Source: Vibrio plantisponsor
GTDB taxonomy: Bacteria > Pseudomonadota > Gammaproteobacteria > Enterobacterales > Vibrionaceae
Direction of reading: 5' to 3'
Length of the DNA stretch: 64,000 bases
Assembly (NCBI RefSeq): GCF_013041605.1
Contig: NZ_JABEQC010000002.1
Coordinates: 248,001-312,000, forward strand
The notes below the pieces were generated by a model that saw only the letters and a list, made by a program, of their open reading frames with translations, ran no database searches and was not told the DNA's origin. Both the position numbers and the translations under genes were made by a program. Shown here in pieces: positions 38,100 to 47,927 of this stretch (the first letter of the stretch is position 1; every line of letters starts with the position of its first letter).

Positions 38100-38837
38100 C
38101 TACATCTTTAAATAAAAAGATCGTGTTAGCTCGGTGAAGGCTTGAGTGTAGCCTAATTCATCACGAATGATCAGCTCTGAATGCTCAGTGTCTGTTTCTT
38201 GTTTTTGCAGTTCAAATAAAAGGCGGCTGACAGGCTTATTGGCAGTCGGCTTAATTTTGCATAACCGAGTGAGGTTGAACCCTTCCTCTTTCGCCAGCGT
38301 TATAAACTGCTCACCTTCCGTCATAGGGAGAATAAAACTGGCGGTTCCATATTCAGAAAGCAGTTGGTAGCAAATCCGAATCAGCTGCTTGTGCTCTAAG
38401 GTTTTCGTGTGTCTGGCTGTCGCCCGTTGAGCGTGTTGCGAGTGTTCACCGTCGTTAAAGTAAGGCGGATTACAGATAATCGCATCGAAAGTTTTGCTCG
38501 GTGTGGCAGTTAATATATCGCCATGCTCAACAACAATCCGCTTAGCCCAAGGAGAGTGACTGACATTGAGTTTCGCAGCATGGTAAGCATGCTGATCAAT
38601 ATCAATCGCATGTATTTCAGCGTTGGAAAATCGTTGCGCGCACATCAGTGCCAGTAGTCCTGTGCCGGTTCCAATATCAAGGATATGAAAAGGAGTCGTG
38701 TTGTCAGACTTAGAATCTTGGAAAGCCCAGGCTCCCAGAAGAACTCCGTCCGTGCTGACAGGCATGCCGCTTTGACCGCCTTCAATTGAAAATTGCTTAA
38801 ATTTAAAGCCTTTAGTGTTTAACGTGCTACTTTTCAT
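38100..38837 (-). CDS. trmN6: tRNA1(Val) (adenine(37)-N6)-methyltransferase
   Basis: N6-methylates A37 of valine tRNA (E. coli YfiC/TrmN6). 245 aa. SAM-binding motif DIGTGTG (54-60) and catalytic NPPY (123-126) are clear. Upstream of srmB on the same strand; in E. coli the two genes are also neighbours, though divergent. Confidence 0.93.
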   Translation of the reverse strand: MKSSTLNTKGFKFKQFSIEGGQSGMPVSTDGVLLGAWAFQDSKSDNTTPFHILDIGTGTGLLALMCAQRFSNAEIHAIDIDQHAYHAAKLNVSHSPWAKRIVVEHGDILTATPSKTFDAIICNPPYFNDGEHSQHAQRATARHTKTLEHKQLIRICYQLLSEYGTASFILPMTEGEQFITLAKEEGFNLTRLCKIKPTANKPVSRLLFELQKQETDTEHSELIIRDELGYTQAFTELTRSFYLKM

Positions 38838-39142
38838 GAAAATATCGGTATTTGTTGAAATTTAAGTGACTAACGCTGGTGTTGCATAAATGTATAGATT
38901 TTTGTTCTATTTGGTGTCGGTTTTATGTCGTAAATTTATAGTTAATTGTTCTGGTTTTGTTTTTTTATCCAGTGTTATGAACTGGGTTTTTGCTTTTACT
39001 ATGGTTTTATGTGGTGTTTTTGGCTCATGGGTTGCTAAGTGATGATAGTTTCGTCATTATTCGCCACCTCTCTTGAGCTTTGGAAAGCCGTTTTTCAAGC
39101 GAAGGATGTATTACATTAACAAATAATTATTAAGGGGTATCT
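38838..39142. other. T-rich gap upstream of brnQ
   Basis: 305 bp between divergent trmN6 and brnQ. The plus strand is markedly T- and G-rich between about 38890 and 39030. I see no clear -10/-35 pair or known operator; leucine-responsive control would be usual for brnQ but is not visible. Confidence 0.4.
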
Positions 39143-40447
39143 GTGAAACAGACTTTAAAATTAACAGATATTATGGCTTTAGGCTTTATGCTTTTTGCGT
39201 TCTTTTTGGGCGCTGGTAACATCATTTTTCCTCCTCTAGCAGGTCAATTAGCGGGTGATCATTTGTTTCCTGCAATGAGTGGCTTCCTATTAACTGCGGT
39301 AGGTCTACCGTTAGTGACAATTATTGCCGTTGCTATTTCGGGTGGCAGCTGGGAACACTTAACCAAGCATCTACCTGCGAAAGCGTCTCTGGTAATGGCA
39401 GCACTTATCTTTATCATTATCGGCCCTGCATTTGCAGCACCTCGTACAGGTCTTGTTGCTTATGAAATGGCGGTAAAACCACTGTTTGCTGACCTTAATC
39501 TGACGATTTTCTCTATTTTGTTCTTTGCTGTGGCGATGTTCTTCTCATGGTCGCAAGGCAAACTAATTGACGTGATCGGTAAAGTACTGACTCCTGCGTT
39601 ATTCATTGGTTTGATTGTGTTGGCGTTGGGTGTTTTCATCGATCCACAAGGACAAATGCTTGCTGCGCAAGGTGAGTACGCAACACAACCGCTAACCAAA
39701 GGTTTCCTCGAAGGCTACAACACTATGGATACCTTCGGTGCTCTGATGTTCGGTATCCTTATTGTCGATGCTCTGCGCTCGAAAGGTATCACTGAAGAAA
39801 AGGCGACCACTAAATATCTTATCAGTGCTGCAGTGATTGCCGCGGCTGGTCTGGCATTTGTCTACATTTCGTTGTTCTACCTAGGTGCAACCAGTGCCTC
39901 TGTTGCTGCGAATGCAGACAACGGTGGTGTGGTACTAAGCCAATACGTTATCGCACTGTTTGGCGATAAAGGTCAGTTGGTATTGTCAGTGATCGTACTG
40001 CTTGCCTGTTTAACTACAGCGATTGGTCTTATTTCTGCATGTTCTGATTTCTTCAGCACACACACGCCTATCTCATACAAAGCATGGGTTGTGATTAACG
40101 GTGTTGCGTGTGCAGTAGTGGCGAACGTAGGTCTGGCTCAGTTGATTGCTCTTTCTGTACCTGTACTATTCGCTCTATACCCAGTTGCGATTGCATTGGT
40201 TGCCTTGACTTTCATCCGCACCAAGCTTGCTAATCCTCAAGCTGCATACCGTGTGGTGATTCTAGTATCACTGCTGTTTGCATTAATTGACGCGGCAAAA
40301 GTGTCTGGTTTAGATGTTTCATTCTTCAACTTCCTACCATTGTTTGACATGGGTATGGGTTGGTTGTTGCCGACTGTTGCTGCAATGATTGTCATGACAT
40401 TCGTTGGTGGTTCAGTGAAAGCAGAGTTAGAGCAAAAAACGGTTTAA
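39143..40447 (+). CDS. brnQ: Branched-chain amino acid Na+/H+ symporter
   Basis: LIVCS-family inner-membrane importer of leucine, isoleucine and valine. 434 aa with about twelve hydrophobic segments. Family signature GFMLFAFFLGAGNIIFPPLAGQ near the N-terminus and NTMDTFGALMFGILIVDAL in the middle. GTG start at 39143 with AAGGGG upstream. Monocistronic with its own terminator. Confidence 0.95.
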   Translation: MKQTLKLTDIMALGFMLFAFFLGAGNIIFPPLAGQLAGDHLFPAMSGFLLTAVGLPLVTIIAVAISGGSWEHLTKHLPAKASLVMAALIFIIIGPAFAAPRTGLVAYEMAVKPLFADLNLTIFSILFFAVAMFFSWSQGKLIDVIGKVLTPALFIGLIVLALGVFIDPQGQMLAAQGEYATQPLTKGFLEGYNTMDTFGALMFGILIVDALRSKGITEEKATTKYLISAAVIAAAGLAFVYISLFYLGATSASVAANADNGGVVLSQYVIALFGDKGQLVLSVIVLLACLTTAIGLISACSDFFSTHTPISYKAWVVINGVACAVVANVGLAQLIALSVPVLFALYPVAIALVALTFIRTKLANPQAAYRVVILVSLLFALIDAAKVSGLDVSFFNFLPLFDMGMGWLLPTVAAMIVMTFVGGSVKAELEQKTV

Positions 40448-40462
40448 CTTTAATTCCGCTTT

Positions 40463-40513
40463 AGAAGAGGCGCTTGATACTGTTTTCGAACAGAGGTCGG
40501 CGCCTCTTTTTTA
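40463..40513 (+). terminator. Terminator of brnQ
   Basis: Outer stem AGAGGCGC with GCGCCTCT, inner stem CTGTT/AACAG closed by a TTCG tetraloop, followed by a T-tract. Confidence 0.88.
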
Positions 40514-40649
40514 TGGGCAGAGATAGCTCCACGCTACCTTCAATTCCTGCTCATCCTCCAATCAAAATATCCCCAATTTTTCCTGTATCTTCATCACATT
40601 TTTAAGTAGAATTCTCCGGTTAAATTCTACTCATAAAGCTTAAGCAAAA

Positions 40650-41748
40650 ATGTTTGAAATCAATCCAATTAAAAACCGTATTCAGGATGTGTCAGAGCGC
40701 ACTAATATCCTGAGGGGGTACCTTTGACTATGACGCTAAGAAAGAGCGTCTAGAAGAAGTAAACGCAGAACTTGAACAACCAGATGTATGGAACGAACCT
40801 GAGCGCGCACAAGCATTAGGTAAAGAACGTTCTGCATTAGAACTGGTTGTTGAAACCATCAATCAGCTCGATCAAGGTGTCGACGATGTTGAAGGACTTC
40901 TTGAGCTCGCTGTTGAAGCTGAAGATCAAGAGACATTTGATGAAATTGGTCCTGAACTCGCTGAACTAGAAACTAAGTTAGAACAACTTGAGTTTCGCCG
41001 TATGTTCTCTGGTGACCACGATGCGTCTGATTGCTATATCGACCTTCAATCTGGTTCTGGTGGTACAGAAGCACAAGACTGGACTTCAATGATGCTACGC
41101 ATGTACTTGCGTTGGGCTGAAGCGAAAGGCTTCAAAACGGAAGTAATTGAAGTGTCAGAAGGTGAAGTTGCTGGCTTGAAGTCTGCAACGGTTCGTATCA
41201 TTGGTGACTACGCATACGGCTGGTTACGCACAGAAACGGGCGTTCACCGTTTAGTTCGTAAATCACCATTCGATTCAGGCGGTCGTCGTCATACTTCGTT
41301 TGCTTCTGCGTTTATCTATCCTGAAGTGGATGAGAATATTGCGATTGATATCAACCCTGCTGATCTACGTATTGACGTATATCGTGCATCGGGTGCTGGT
41401 GGTCAGCACGTTAACACCACCGAATCAGCGGTACGTATTACTCACATTCCAACCAACACGGTTGTGCAGTGTCAGAATGACCGTTCTCAGCATAAAAACA
41501 AAGATCAAGCAATGAAACAGCTTCGTGCGAAACTGTTTGAACTTGAACTACAGAAGCAGAATGCTGAGAAGCAAGCGAATGAAGATGCGAAGTCTGACAT
41601 CGGCTGGGGTAGCCAAATTCGCTCATACGTACTAGATGATTCTAGAATTAAAGATTTACGCACCGGCGTAGAAAACCGCAATACTCAAGCGGTTCTAGAC
41701 GGTGACTTAGACAAATTTATTGAAGCTAGCCTGAAATCTGGCCTTTAA
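40650..41748 (+). CDS. prfB: Peptide chain release factor 2 (RF2), programmed +1 frameshift
   Basis: Releases peptides at UGA and UAA. The message is read in two frames: 25 codons from ATG 40650 to CTT 40722-40724, in-frame TGA at 40725-40727, then +1 shift to GAC at 40726 and on to 41748, giving 365 aa, the E. coli length. The second frame has the SPF anticodon-like tripeptide (RKSPFDSGG) and the catalytic GGQ (SGAGGQHVN). Simple ORF calling would report only a truncated product from an internal ATG (41002). Upstream of lysS by 32 bp, the conserved prfB-lysS operon. Confidence 0.97.
40713..40728 (+). promoter_or_regulatory. RF2 autoregulatory frameshift site
   Basis: AGGGGG (Shine-Dalgarno-like, 40713-40718), then TAC, then CTT-TGA-C. 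Low RF2 leaves the UGA undecoded and the peptidyl-tRNA slips from CUU to UUU. The spacing is identical to E. coli; only TAT is changed to TAC. Confidence 0.95.
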
Positions 41749-41780
41749 GCTTTTTACCGACAATACAGGGTACATGCAAA

Positions 41781-43313
41781 ATGACTGATGCTGTTCAAAA
41801 CGAAATGAATCAAGAACAAATCGCGCAAGAAGAAAACAAGCTGATTGCAGAGCGTCGTAGCAAGTTAGAGCACATCCGTAAGAGCTGCAAAGCGAATGGT
41901 CATCCAAATGATTTCCGTCGTGACAGCCTAGCTGGTGATCTACAAGCTGAGTTCGGTGAAAAGACTAAAGAAGAGCTAGAAGAGCTAAACCATATCGTTG
42001 CTATTGCTGGTCGTGTAATGGCAAAACGTGGTCCATTCCTTGTTATTCAAGAGACTTCAGGCCGTATTCAAGCTTATGCATCTAAAGATGTACAAAAAGA
42101 GCTGAAAGAGAAATACCAAGGCCTAGATATCGGTGACATCATTGGTGTTAAAGGTGCATTACACAAATCAGGTAAAGGCGATCTTTACGTGAACATGGAT
42201 GAGTACGAGTTGCTAACTAAGGCACTTCGTCCACTTCCAGAAAAATTCCACGGTCTGACTGACCAAGAGATGCGTTACCGTCAGCGTTACGTTGACCTGA
42301 TCGTTAACGAAGATTCACGTAAGACATTCATCATTCGTTCTAAACTAGTTAGTGCTATCCGTGCTTTCATGACTTCGAAAGGTTACCTAGAAGTTGAAAC
42401 ACCGATGATGCACGTGATCCCAGGTGGTGCTTCTGCTCGCCCATTCGTAACTCACCACAACGCGCTAGATATCGATATGTATCTGCGTATTGCACCTGAG
42501 CTATACCTAAAACGTCTAGTGGTAGGTGGTTTTGATCGTGTGTTTGAGATCAACCGTAACTTCCGTAACGAAGGTCTTTCTCCTCGTCACAACCCAGAAT
42601 TCACAATGATGGAATTCTACCAAGCGTACTCTGACTACAAAGATCTGATGGATCTGACTGAAGAGATGCTAAGCACTGTCGCTATCAATGTTCTAGGTGC
42701 AACAGCGATGCCTTATGGCGACGAAATGGTTGAGTTCGGCGGTAAATACGCTCGCATGAGCATGTTCGAAGCAATTAAGCACTACAATCCAAACCACGCT
42801 CAAATCCAAGCGTTGACTGAAGAAGATCTGCAAAACCGTGATCTTATGGTTTCTATCGCGAAATCTGTTCACGTTGAAGTAGAAGATTTCTGGACATGTG
42901 GTCAGCTTCTTGAAGAGATCTTTGGTGAAACAGCTGAACCAAAACTGATCCAGCCGACTTTCATCACTGGTTACCCAGCAGATATCTCTCCACTTGCTCG
43001 TCGTAGTGATAGCAACCCATTCTTTACAGACCGTTTTGAGTTCTTCATCGGTGGTCGTGAAGTTGCGAATGGTTTCTCTGAGCTTAATGATGCAGAAGAC
43101 CAAGATGCTCGCTTTAAAGCACAGGTTGATGCGAAAGAGTCTGGTGACGACGAAGCAATGTTCTACGATGCAGACTACATTACTGCTCTTGAGCACGGTC
43201 TTCCGCCAACAGCTGGTCAAGGTATCGGTATTGACCGCCTAGCAATGCTGTTTGCAAACGCACACACGATTCGCGACGTTATTCTGTTCCCAGCAATGCG
43301 TCCACAGCAATAA
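41781..43313 (+). CDS. lysS: Lysyl-tRNA synthetase (class II)
   Basis: Charges tRNA-Lys. 510 aa. N-terminal OB-fold anticodon domain ([18 protein letters not shown]), then class II motif 2 [26 protein letters not shown] and motif 3 GIGIDRLAM. Follows prfB in one operon and is closed by a terminator. Confidence 0.98.
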   Translation: MTDAVQNEMNQEQIAQEENKLIAERRSKLEHIRKSCKANGHPNDFRRDSLAGDLQAEFGEKTKEELEELNHIVAIAGRVMAKRGPFLVIQETSGRIQAYASKDVQKELKEKYQGLDIGDIIGVKGALHKSGKGDLYVNMDEYELLTKALRPLPEKFHGLTDQEMRYRQRYVDLIVNEDSRKTFIIRSKLVSAIRAFMTSKGYLEVETPMMHVIPGGASARPFVTHHNALDIDMYLRIAPELYLKRLVVGGFDRVFEINRNFRNEGLSPRHNPEFTMMEFYQAYSDYKDLMDLTEEMLSTVAINVLGATAMPYGDEMVEFGGKYARMSMFEAIKHYNPNHAQIQALTEEDLQNRDLMVSIAKSVHVEVEDFWTCGQLLEEIFGETAEPKLIQPTFITGYPADISPLARRSDSNPFFTDRFEFFIGGREVANGFSELNDAEDQDARFKAQVDAKESGDDEAMFYDADYITALEHGLPPTAGQGIGIDRLAMLFANAHTIRDVILFPAMRPQQ

Positions 43314-43338
43314 TTTGTTGCTTGAAATTGTCGTTTAA

Positions 43339-43366
43339 TAAAAACCGCCTTCGGGCGGTTTTTTTA
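43339..43366 (+). terminator. Terminator of prfB-lysS
   Basis: AAAACCGCC-TTCG-GGCGGTTTT followed by T's. Confidence 0.94.
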
Positions 43367-43606
43367 TATCTGAGTATTTTTAGCGTTAGAAATGATGCTT
43401 GGTTAGATCGCATATTCGTTTTAATGATCAACTTCTTAATCGAGTTTTTCGATCAACATTAAGGTTTTAATTAGAAATATTTCCATTTCCTTACTAGTCT
43501 TATATATGAGACAGACTAATGTCTTAAGTCTCGTTACTGTATCGTCAGTTGCCTGAGCGTAAAACAGCAGTGGCAAATCAAGAATTTAAATAATAAGGAT
43601 AAGTTC

Positions 43607-44938
43607 ATGGCTAATCAGTTCCGTATGGACTCTGTACCGGGGTCGTTGATAGTTGTCGGTGGCACATACGAACCATGGCTTTCTGTTTTAGAGCAAGTAG
43701 GGTGGAGATGCACGCAGTGCGCGGATCTTCGTCAGGCTGATACGCTGTTTGCGGAAACAGGGCCTTGTATTGGTATTGTTGACCTGTGTCATGATGAGTT
43801 CAGCTTAAATGGCATAGCAAACTTAGTGAGCAACCATAAGCAAGTTCGTTGGTTGGCATTTATTCGTGAATCTCAGCTCAGCTCTGACACCATCTGCCAG
43901 TTTATTGTGAACTTCTGTATCGACTTCTTTACTGCTCCAATTCCTGATACTCAACTATTAAGCACTATTGGTCACCAGCTTGGTATGTTGAAGCTGGAGA
44001 AAAAAGTTTGGCCTCACTATGGCTCGAATAGCGATATGGGACTGATTGGTGATTCTATTCCAGTTAAGCGTCTTCGTGACCAAATTAAGCGAATTGGTCC
44101 AACTGATGTCAGCATTTTGATTTATGGAGAAAGTGGCACGGGTAAAGAGACTGTGGCGAAAGCTATCCATAAAACGTCAGCTCGCGCGCAGAAACCGTTT
44201 TTGTCAGTAAATTGCCGTGCGATGCCTGAGAATCGAATTGAAAGTGAACTGTTTGGTATCGGTAACGATGGCAGTGAAATGCCTATCTTGTTGCAGGCTG
44301 ACGGCGGAACTGTATTGCTTAATGACATTCTGACATTGCCAAAGAGTCAGCAATTGAATCTGTTGCGATTTTTACAAGAAGGTACAGTCGAAACTCCGGA
44401 TGGAGTGAAAGAGGTGGATGTTCGCATTCTTTCTGCAAACTCTTCGGATATTGAAAAAGCATTGATAGATGGCAACTTTAATGAAGAGCTCTACCACTAC
44501 ATTAATGTTCTGCGTATCAATGTGCCGAGTTTGAAGGAGCGAGCAGGGGATATTGCTATTTTGGCTCGCCATTTCTTACAACTGTATTCGAAAGAGTACA
44601 ACGCACAAGCCAGAAGCTTCTCAGAAGACGCGACACGTGTATTAACTCGTTATCATTGGCCGGGTAACGTTCGTGAACTGATGAATCAGATAAAACGCGT
44701 GGTATTGATGTCGGATACAGTGGTGCTTGAAGAGTCTCATCTAGAGCTTCCTAAGCGCAGTGACGGAAAACGTAGCTTGAAGAGCATTCGAGAACGCTCA
44801 GAACGTGATGCATTGTTACTTGTGTTGGAATCGTATTCAGGACAGGTATCTGTTGCCGCTAAGGAGCTGGGAGTATCGCGAGCCACTATGTATCGTCTGC
44901 TCAATAAGCACAACTTAATCACAGATAGCACTTATTGA
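43607..44938 (+). CDS. vpsR: VpsR, c-di-GMP-responsive biofilm regulator
   Basis: NtrC-type regulator that, in V. cholerae, binds c-di-GMP and activates exopolysaccharide and biofilm genes. 443 aa, strongly similar throughout to V. cholerae VpsR. Receiver-like domain with D59 in CIGIVDL, AAA+ domain with GESGTGKE Walker A, and a Fis-type HTH (VAAKELGVSRATMYRLL). The sigma-54 contact loop (GAFTGA) is missing between ESELFG and QADGGT, so it works with sigma-70 as VpsR does. Next to lysS, as in V. cholerae. Confidence 0.95.
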   Translation: MANQFRMDSVPGSLIVVGGTYEPWLSVLEQVGWRCTQCADLRQADTLFAETGPCIGIVDLCHDEFSLNGIANLVSNHKQVRWLAFIRESQLSSDTICQFIVNFCIDFFTAPIPDTQLLSTIGHQLGMLKLEKKVWPHYGSNSDMGLIGDSIPVKRLRDQIKRIGPTDVSILIYGESGTGKETVAKAIHKTSARAQKPFLSVNCRAMPENRIESELFGIGNDGSEMPILLQADGGTVLLNDILTLPKSQQLNLLRFLQEGTVETPDGVKEVDVRILSANSSDIEKALIDGNFNEELYHYINVLRINVPSLKERAGDIAILARHFLQLYSKEYNAQARSFSEDATRVLTRYHWPGNVRELMNQIKRVVLMSDTVVLEESHLELPKRSDGKRSLKSIRERSERDALLLVLESYSGQVSVAAKELGVSRATMYRLLNKHNLITDSTY

Positions 44939-45023
44939 TCGGTTTTTTCCTTCTTATTTAGGAGGATATACCCGCATTCAGCATCTCAATCACGGGATAA
45001 TCGGTCTGTAATCAATGAATAAA

Positions 45024-45056
45024 TGAGAGGTTACCAATAGGCGACCTCTTTTTTTG
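45024..45056 (+). terminator. Terminator of vpsR
   Basis: AGAGGT (45026-45031) pairs with ACCTCT (45044-45049), extended by CC/GG with a bulge, followed by a run of T. The rest of the 326-bp gap to the next start codon shows nothing else I can name. Confidence 0.8.
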
Positions 45057-45264
45057 GTTAATAATTCTTCACATTAGCCCAATGTTATTGAAATATTACA
45101 CTTCTCTTGTTGTATTTACGTCGTGAATAGATGAATGGTTTTATTTTGTCTTTTTTTAATGCTTTGGGGTTGAATTATTATCTGAGTTGCATACTATTTA
45201 ACCGTAAGTCTAGCTTACTGAAATTACCTACTTTTGGATTAACTATTTTGCTTGGAGGCGCATC

Positions 45265-45390
45265 ATGAAACATTTCATATCTGTTCATACTGTTTGCGCC
45301 CGCAATGCATCCAATACCGCCTTCATTGGTGCGGATATGGCTGCGTCCATCGCTGACCGAAAAATCAGCAAACAAGGCAAAGATATTTAG
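45265..45390 (+). CDS. Small protein (41 aa), unknown function
   Basis: ATG at 45265 with a strong GGAGG ribosome binding site. The product starts MKHFISVHTVCARNASNT and ends KISKQGKDI; mildly amphipathic, no clear membrane helix. I do not recognise a family, but the strong initiation signal and the position immediately before a DUF1127 gene support translation. Confidence 0.6.
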   Translation: MKHFISVHTVCARNASNTAFIGADMAASIADRKISKQGKDI

Positions 45391-45401
45391 TTAATCCGTA
45401 A

Positions 45402-45442
45402 CCTCTAAATCAGGCTGCGGAAATAGCAGCGAAGTTTAGAGG
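45402..45442 (+). repeat. Intercistronic two-tier hairpin
   Basis: Outer stem CCTCTAAA (45402-45409) with TTTAGAGG (45435-45442); inner stem GCTGC (45414-45418) with GCAGC (45426-45430). No T-tract follows, so it likely stabilises or processes the transcript between the two small genes. Confidence 0.65.
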
Positions 45443-45543
45443 TAGTCCTACCCTTATTGCGTCTTACCGATGCTTTCTAACTTAGTCGCTATTTCTCTCA
45501 GTCTACTTGTTAATCAAGTACTTTAACTAACTGGAGAAATACC

Positions 45544-45795
45544 ATGAGTCACTCATTTTATATAAAACTAGCAACACTTTTAGTTCGCGCTGATTTACGT
45601 CGAGAAGAAAGAGAGTGGAAGCGAAAAATACGCCGTAGCCGCTATGACTTACCTTGGCATAATGTTCATCTTTTGAAAGATATTGGTTTGCAACCAGACG
45701 GTCGTCCGATTGGTGTGAGTGTCCCTATTGAAGCCAAAGCTGAACGCCACGTACGTCATATCCGTCGTGTTTTAAGTTTGCGAATACCGACGTGA
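45544..45795 (+). CDS. DUF1127 (YjiS-like) small basic protein
   Basis: 83 aa, rich in Arg. The core RSRYDLPWHNVHLLKDIGLQPDGRPIG matches DUF1127 (L-x-D-I-G-L motif). Family members in other bacteria affect RNA or carbohydrate metabolism, but the role here is unknown. Ribosome binding site GGAG before ATG 45544. The extra C-terminal 25 residues (HVRHIRRVLSLR) are longer than in the shortest family members. Confidence 0.85.
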   Translation: MSHSFYIKLATLLVRADLRREEREWKRKIRRSRYDLPWHNVHLLKDIGLQPDGRPIGVSVPIEAKAERHVRHIRRVLSLRIPT

Positions 45796-45800
45796 TACAA

Positions 45801-45826
45801 GGGGGCTAGTTACTGCTCTAGCCCCC
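45801..45826. terminator. Hairpin between convergent DUF1127 gene and tas
   Basis: GGGGGCTAG (45801-45809) with CTAGCCCCC (45818-45826). Strong stem but no T-tract on the plus side; terminator function is probable but not certain. Confidence 0.6.
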
Positions 45827-45835
45827 AACAACTTG

Positions 45836-46870
45836 TTAAGGACATGGATTGGAATAGGTAGTACCAATCTCTTGAATTTTAAGCAGCAGTTCTTCGCTTA
45901 GTTCAATATCCAAACTATCAATATTTGCTTTTAATTGTTCCAAGTTTGTCGCTCCGAGAATTGTCGAAGCGACAAATGGACGTTGATTAACAAACGCTAG
46001 CGCCATTTGTGCCGGATCTAAACCAAACTCACGAGCCAAGTTCACGTAAGCTTCCGTTGCTTTGACACCTTGAGGAGTGAAGTAGCGTTGGAAGCGTTCA
46101 AACAGGCTGCAACGAGCGCCCTTTGGTCGCGCGCCGTTCAAATATTTTCCGCTCAGTGCACCAAAAGCTAATGGAGAATAAGCCAGCAGCTTAACACCTT
46201 CAAAGTGACTGATTTCTGAAAGACCCACTTCAAACGAGCGGTTTAGGAGACTATAAGGGTTCTGGATAGTGACCATACGAGGTAAATCGTGCTTTTCAGC
46301 CAAGCGCAGGTAGGTCATCAGCCCCCACGGTGTCTCATTGGATACACCGATATAACGAACTTTCCCCATACGCACTAAATCATTCAACGCTTCTAGGCTC
46401 TCAATTAGCGTGACCTCTTCCTGACTATCTGGATAAGGATAGTTCAGTTGACCAAACATATTGGTTTGGCGTTGAGGCCAATGCAGTTGGTATAAGTCGA
46501 TGTAATCGGTTTTTAGGCGTGAAAGACTGTCGTTAATGGCTTGATGAATATTGCGGTGATCGAGCGCCATATTCTCGCGAATCGGTGCGTTTCTATTTGG
46601 GCCAGACACTTTTGAAGCAAGTACGATTTTTTCACGCTTGCCTGATTTCTCAATCCAGTTACCAATGAATTCTTCGGTTTTTCCCTGAGTTTCCAGCGTT
46701 GCCGGAACGGGATACATTTCAGCGGTATCAATGAAGTTAATACCACGTTCCAGAGAATAATCTAGCTGACTAAACGCTTCTGCTTGAGTGTTCTGTTCGC
46801 CAAATGTCATTGTACCTAAACAGAGTTTACTCACTTCTAAGGTTGAGTGTGGCAGTTTGGTATATTGCAT
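45836..46870 (-). CDS. tas: Aldo/keto reductase Tas
   Basis: NADP(H)-dependent TIM-barrel oxidoreductase. 344 aa, colinear with E. coli Tas: MQYTKLPHSTLEVSKLCLGTMTFGEQN, NFIDTAEMYPVP (catalytic Asp and Tyr), KVSGPNRN, YQLHWPQR and PYSLLNRSFEVGL. Physiological substrate unknown; E. coli tas can rescue a tyrosine auxotroph. The start ATG 46870 follows AAGGAAG; the upstream frame extension has no family counterpart. Same neighbourhood as E. coli (near mutH). Confidence 0.93.
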   Translation of the reverse strand: MQYTKLPHSTLEVSKLCLGTMTFGEQNTQAEAFSQLDYSLERGINFIDTAEMYPVPATLETQGKTEEFIGNWIEKSGKREKIVLASKVSGPNRNAPIRENMALDHRNIHQAINDSLSRLKTDYIDLYQLHWPQRQTNMFGQLNYPYPDSQEEVTLIESLEALNDLVRMGKVRYIGVSNETPWGLMTYLRLAEKHDLPRMVTIQNPYSLLNRSFEVGLSEISHFEGVKLLAYSPLAFGALSGKYLNGARPKGARCSLFERFQRYFTPQGVKATEAYVNLAREFGLDPAQMALAFVNQRPFVASTILGATNLEQLKANIDSLDIELSEELLLKIQEIGTTYSNPCP

Positions 46871-47142
46871 AGCACTTCCTTGTTTAACTCGAGATTTGCT
46901 GTTTTTGTTCTCTGTTAACCACGATGAGTGGTATAGAGCGCTGAATTTAAAACAGCTTTTTATAAGATGATTTTTACTATAAGCGAATAATGAGTCGAAA
47001 CGGAAATGAATTTTATTTATCACTTAGCTCGATAGGGAAGAAGCAGACAAGGCAAGCCACCTCTTCACATATAGGGGGAATGACAGCTATGAACAAGTTA
47101 ACCTTCAGAAAACACGAATAATAGAGTGTGGCTGAAACCATC

Positions 47143-47808
47143 TTACGCGTAGTAGTTTTGTAGAATTTTGGCGGTGAATTGGGTGCGAAGATAGAATCCG
47201 CGTGGAAGTGTGCGAATTGGCTTTCCATTTGCGCCGTAAGCTTCAGTTAATACTCTGCCGTTGGCTGCCTTTGGGCGAAGTTGCAGTACTTCTCCGTGCT
47301 TAGCGGTGATTTGCGAAACATTGCCCAACACAATAAATTCCATTAACTCTTCCCAGTCCGCTTTTAGCTGCGCTTCCTCTTCCAAAGAGGGGCTCCAAAT
47401 TAGCGGAGAACCTACTCGTCTCTCTGCTAATGGGATTTCGCGCTCTCCTTCGACAGGAATCCAAAGCACGCGCGACAACTTGTTTCTCACATGGCTATTC
47501 TCCCAAGTGAGTCCGTGAACTCCGGTTAAGGGAGCAACGCAAACGAAGGTCGTTTCTAATGGTTTTCCACTGTAGCTGATAGGGATACTTTTCAGTTCTA
47601 TGCCGAGATCTTCAAAGTCTTGCTGAGGTTTACTACCTGCACTTGCGCCTAGATGCCACTCCAGTAACTGACCAACCCAACCTTTGTCTTTTTTAAGATC
47701 AGGCGGAACGATCATGTTGGCTTCATCTGCTAACTGTTGATAGCTCATTCCTGCTATTTGCCAAGCTCTTTCTAATAGCTCTTGTTCGCTTTTCGGTTCT
47801 GGTTTCAT
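47143..47808 (-). CDS. mutH: DNA mismatch repair endonuclease MutH
   Basis: Nicks the unmethylated strand at hemimethylated GATC during Dam-directed mismatch repair. 221 aa. Catalytic D64, E71 and K73 ([12 protein letters not shown]) reproduce the D-x6-E-x-K pattern of E. coli D70/E77/K79; E50 matches E56. Divergent from rppH across the DnaA-box-rich region. Confidence 0.97.
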   Translation of the reverse strand: MKPEPKSEQELLERAWQIAGMSYQQLADEANMIVPPDLKKDKGWVGQLLEWHLGASAGSKPQQDFEDLGIELKSIPISYSGKPLETTFVCVAPLTGVHGLTWENSHVRNKLSRVLWIPVEGEREIPLAERRVGSPLIWSPSLEEEAQLKADWEELMEFIVLGNVSQITAKHGEVLQLRPKAANGRVLTEAYGANGKPIRTLPRGFYLRTQFTAKILQNYYA

Positions 47809-47927
47809 AGCCTGAGTTTGAATAATCTAATTTTGATGACGAAAACGGCGATTGTAACAAAAATATGGTAATAAAGGATCTTGATGGAAGAATGAACATA
47901 GTGAGTAAATTATGATCTTTTCTCAAG

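Noticed and set aside
41002..41748. prfB as a 248-aa truncated gene or pseudogene
   Set aside because: The upstream frame plus the programmed +1 shift restores a 365-aa RF2, so nothing is broken.
42693..43220. 175-codon minus-strand ORF inside lysS
   Set aside because: Antisense to the class II synthetase catalytic core, no ribosome binding site.
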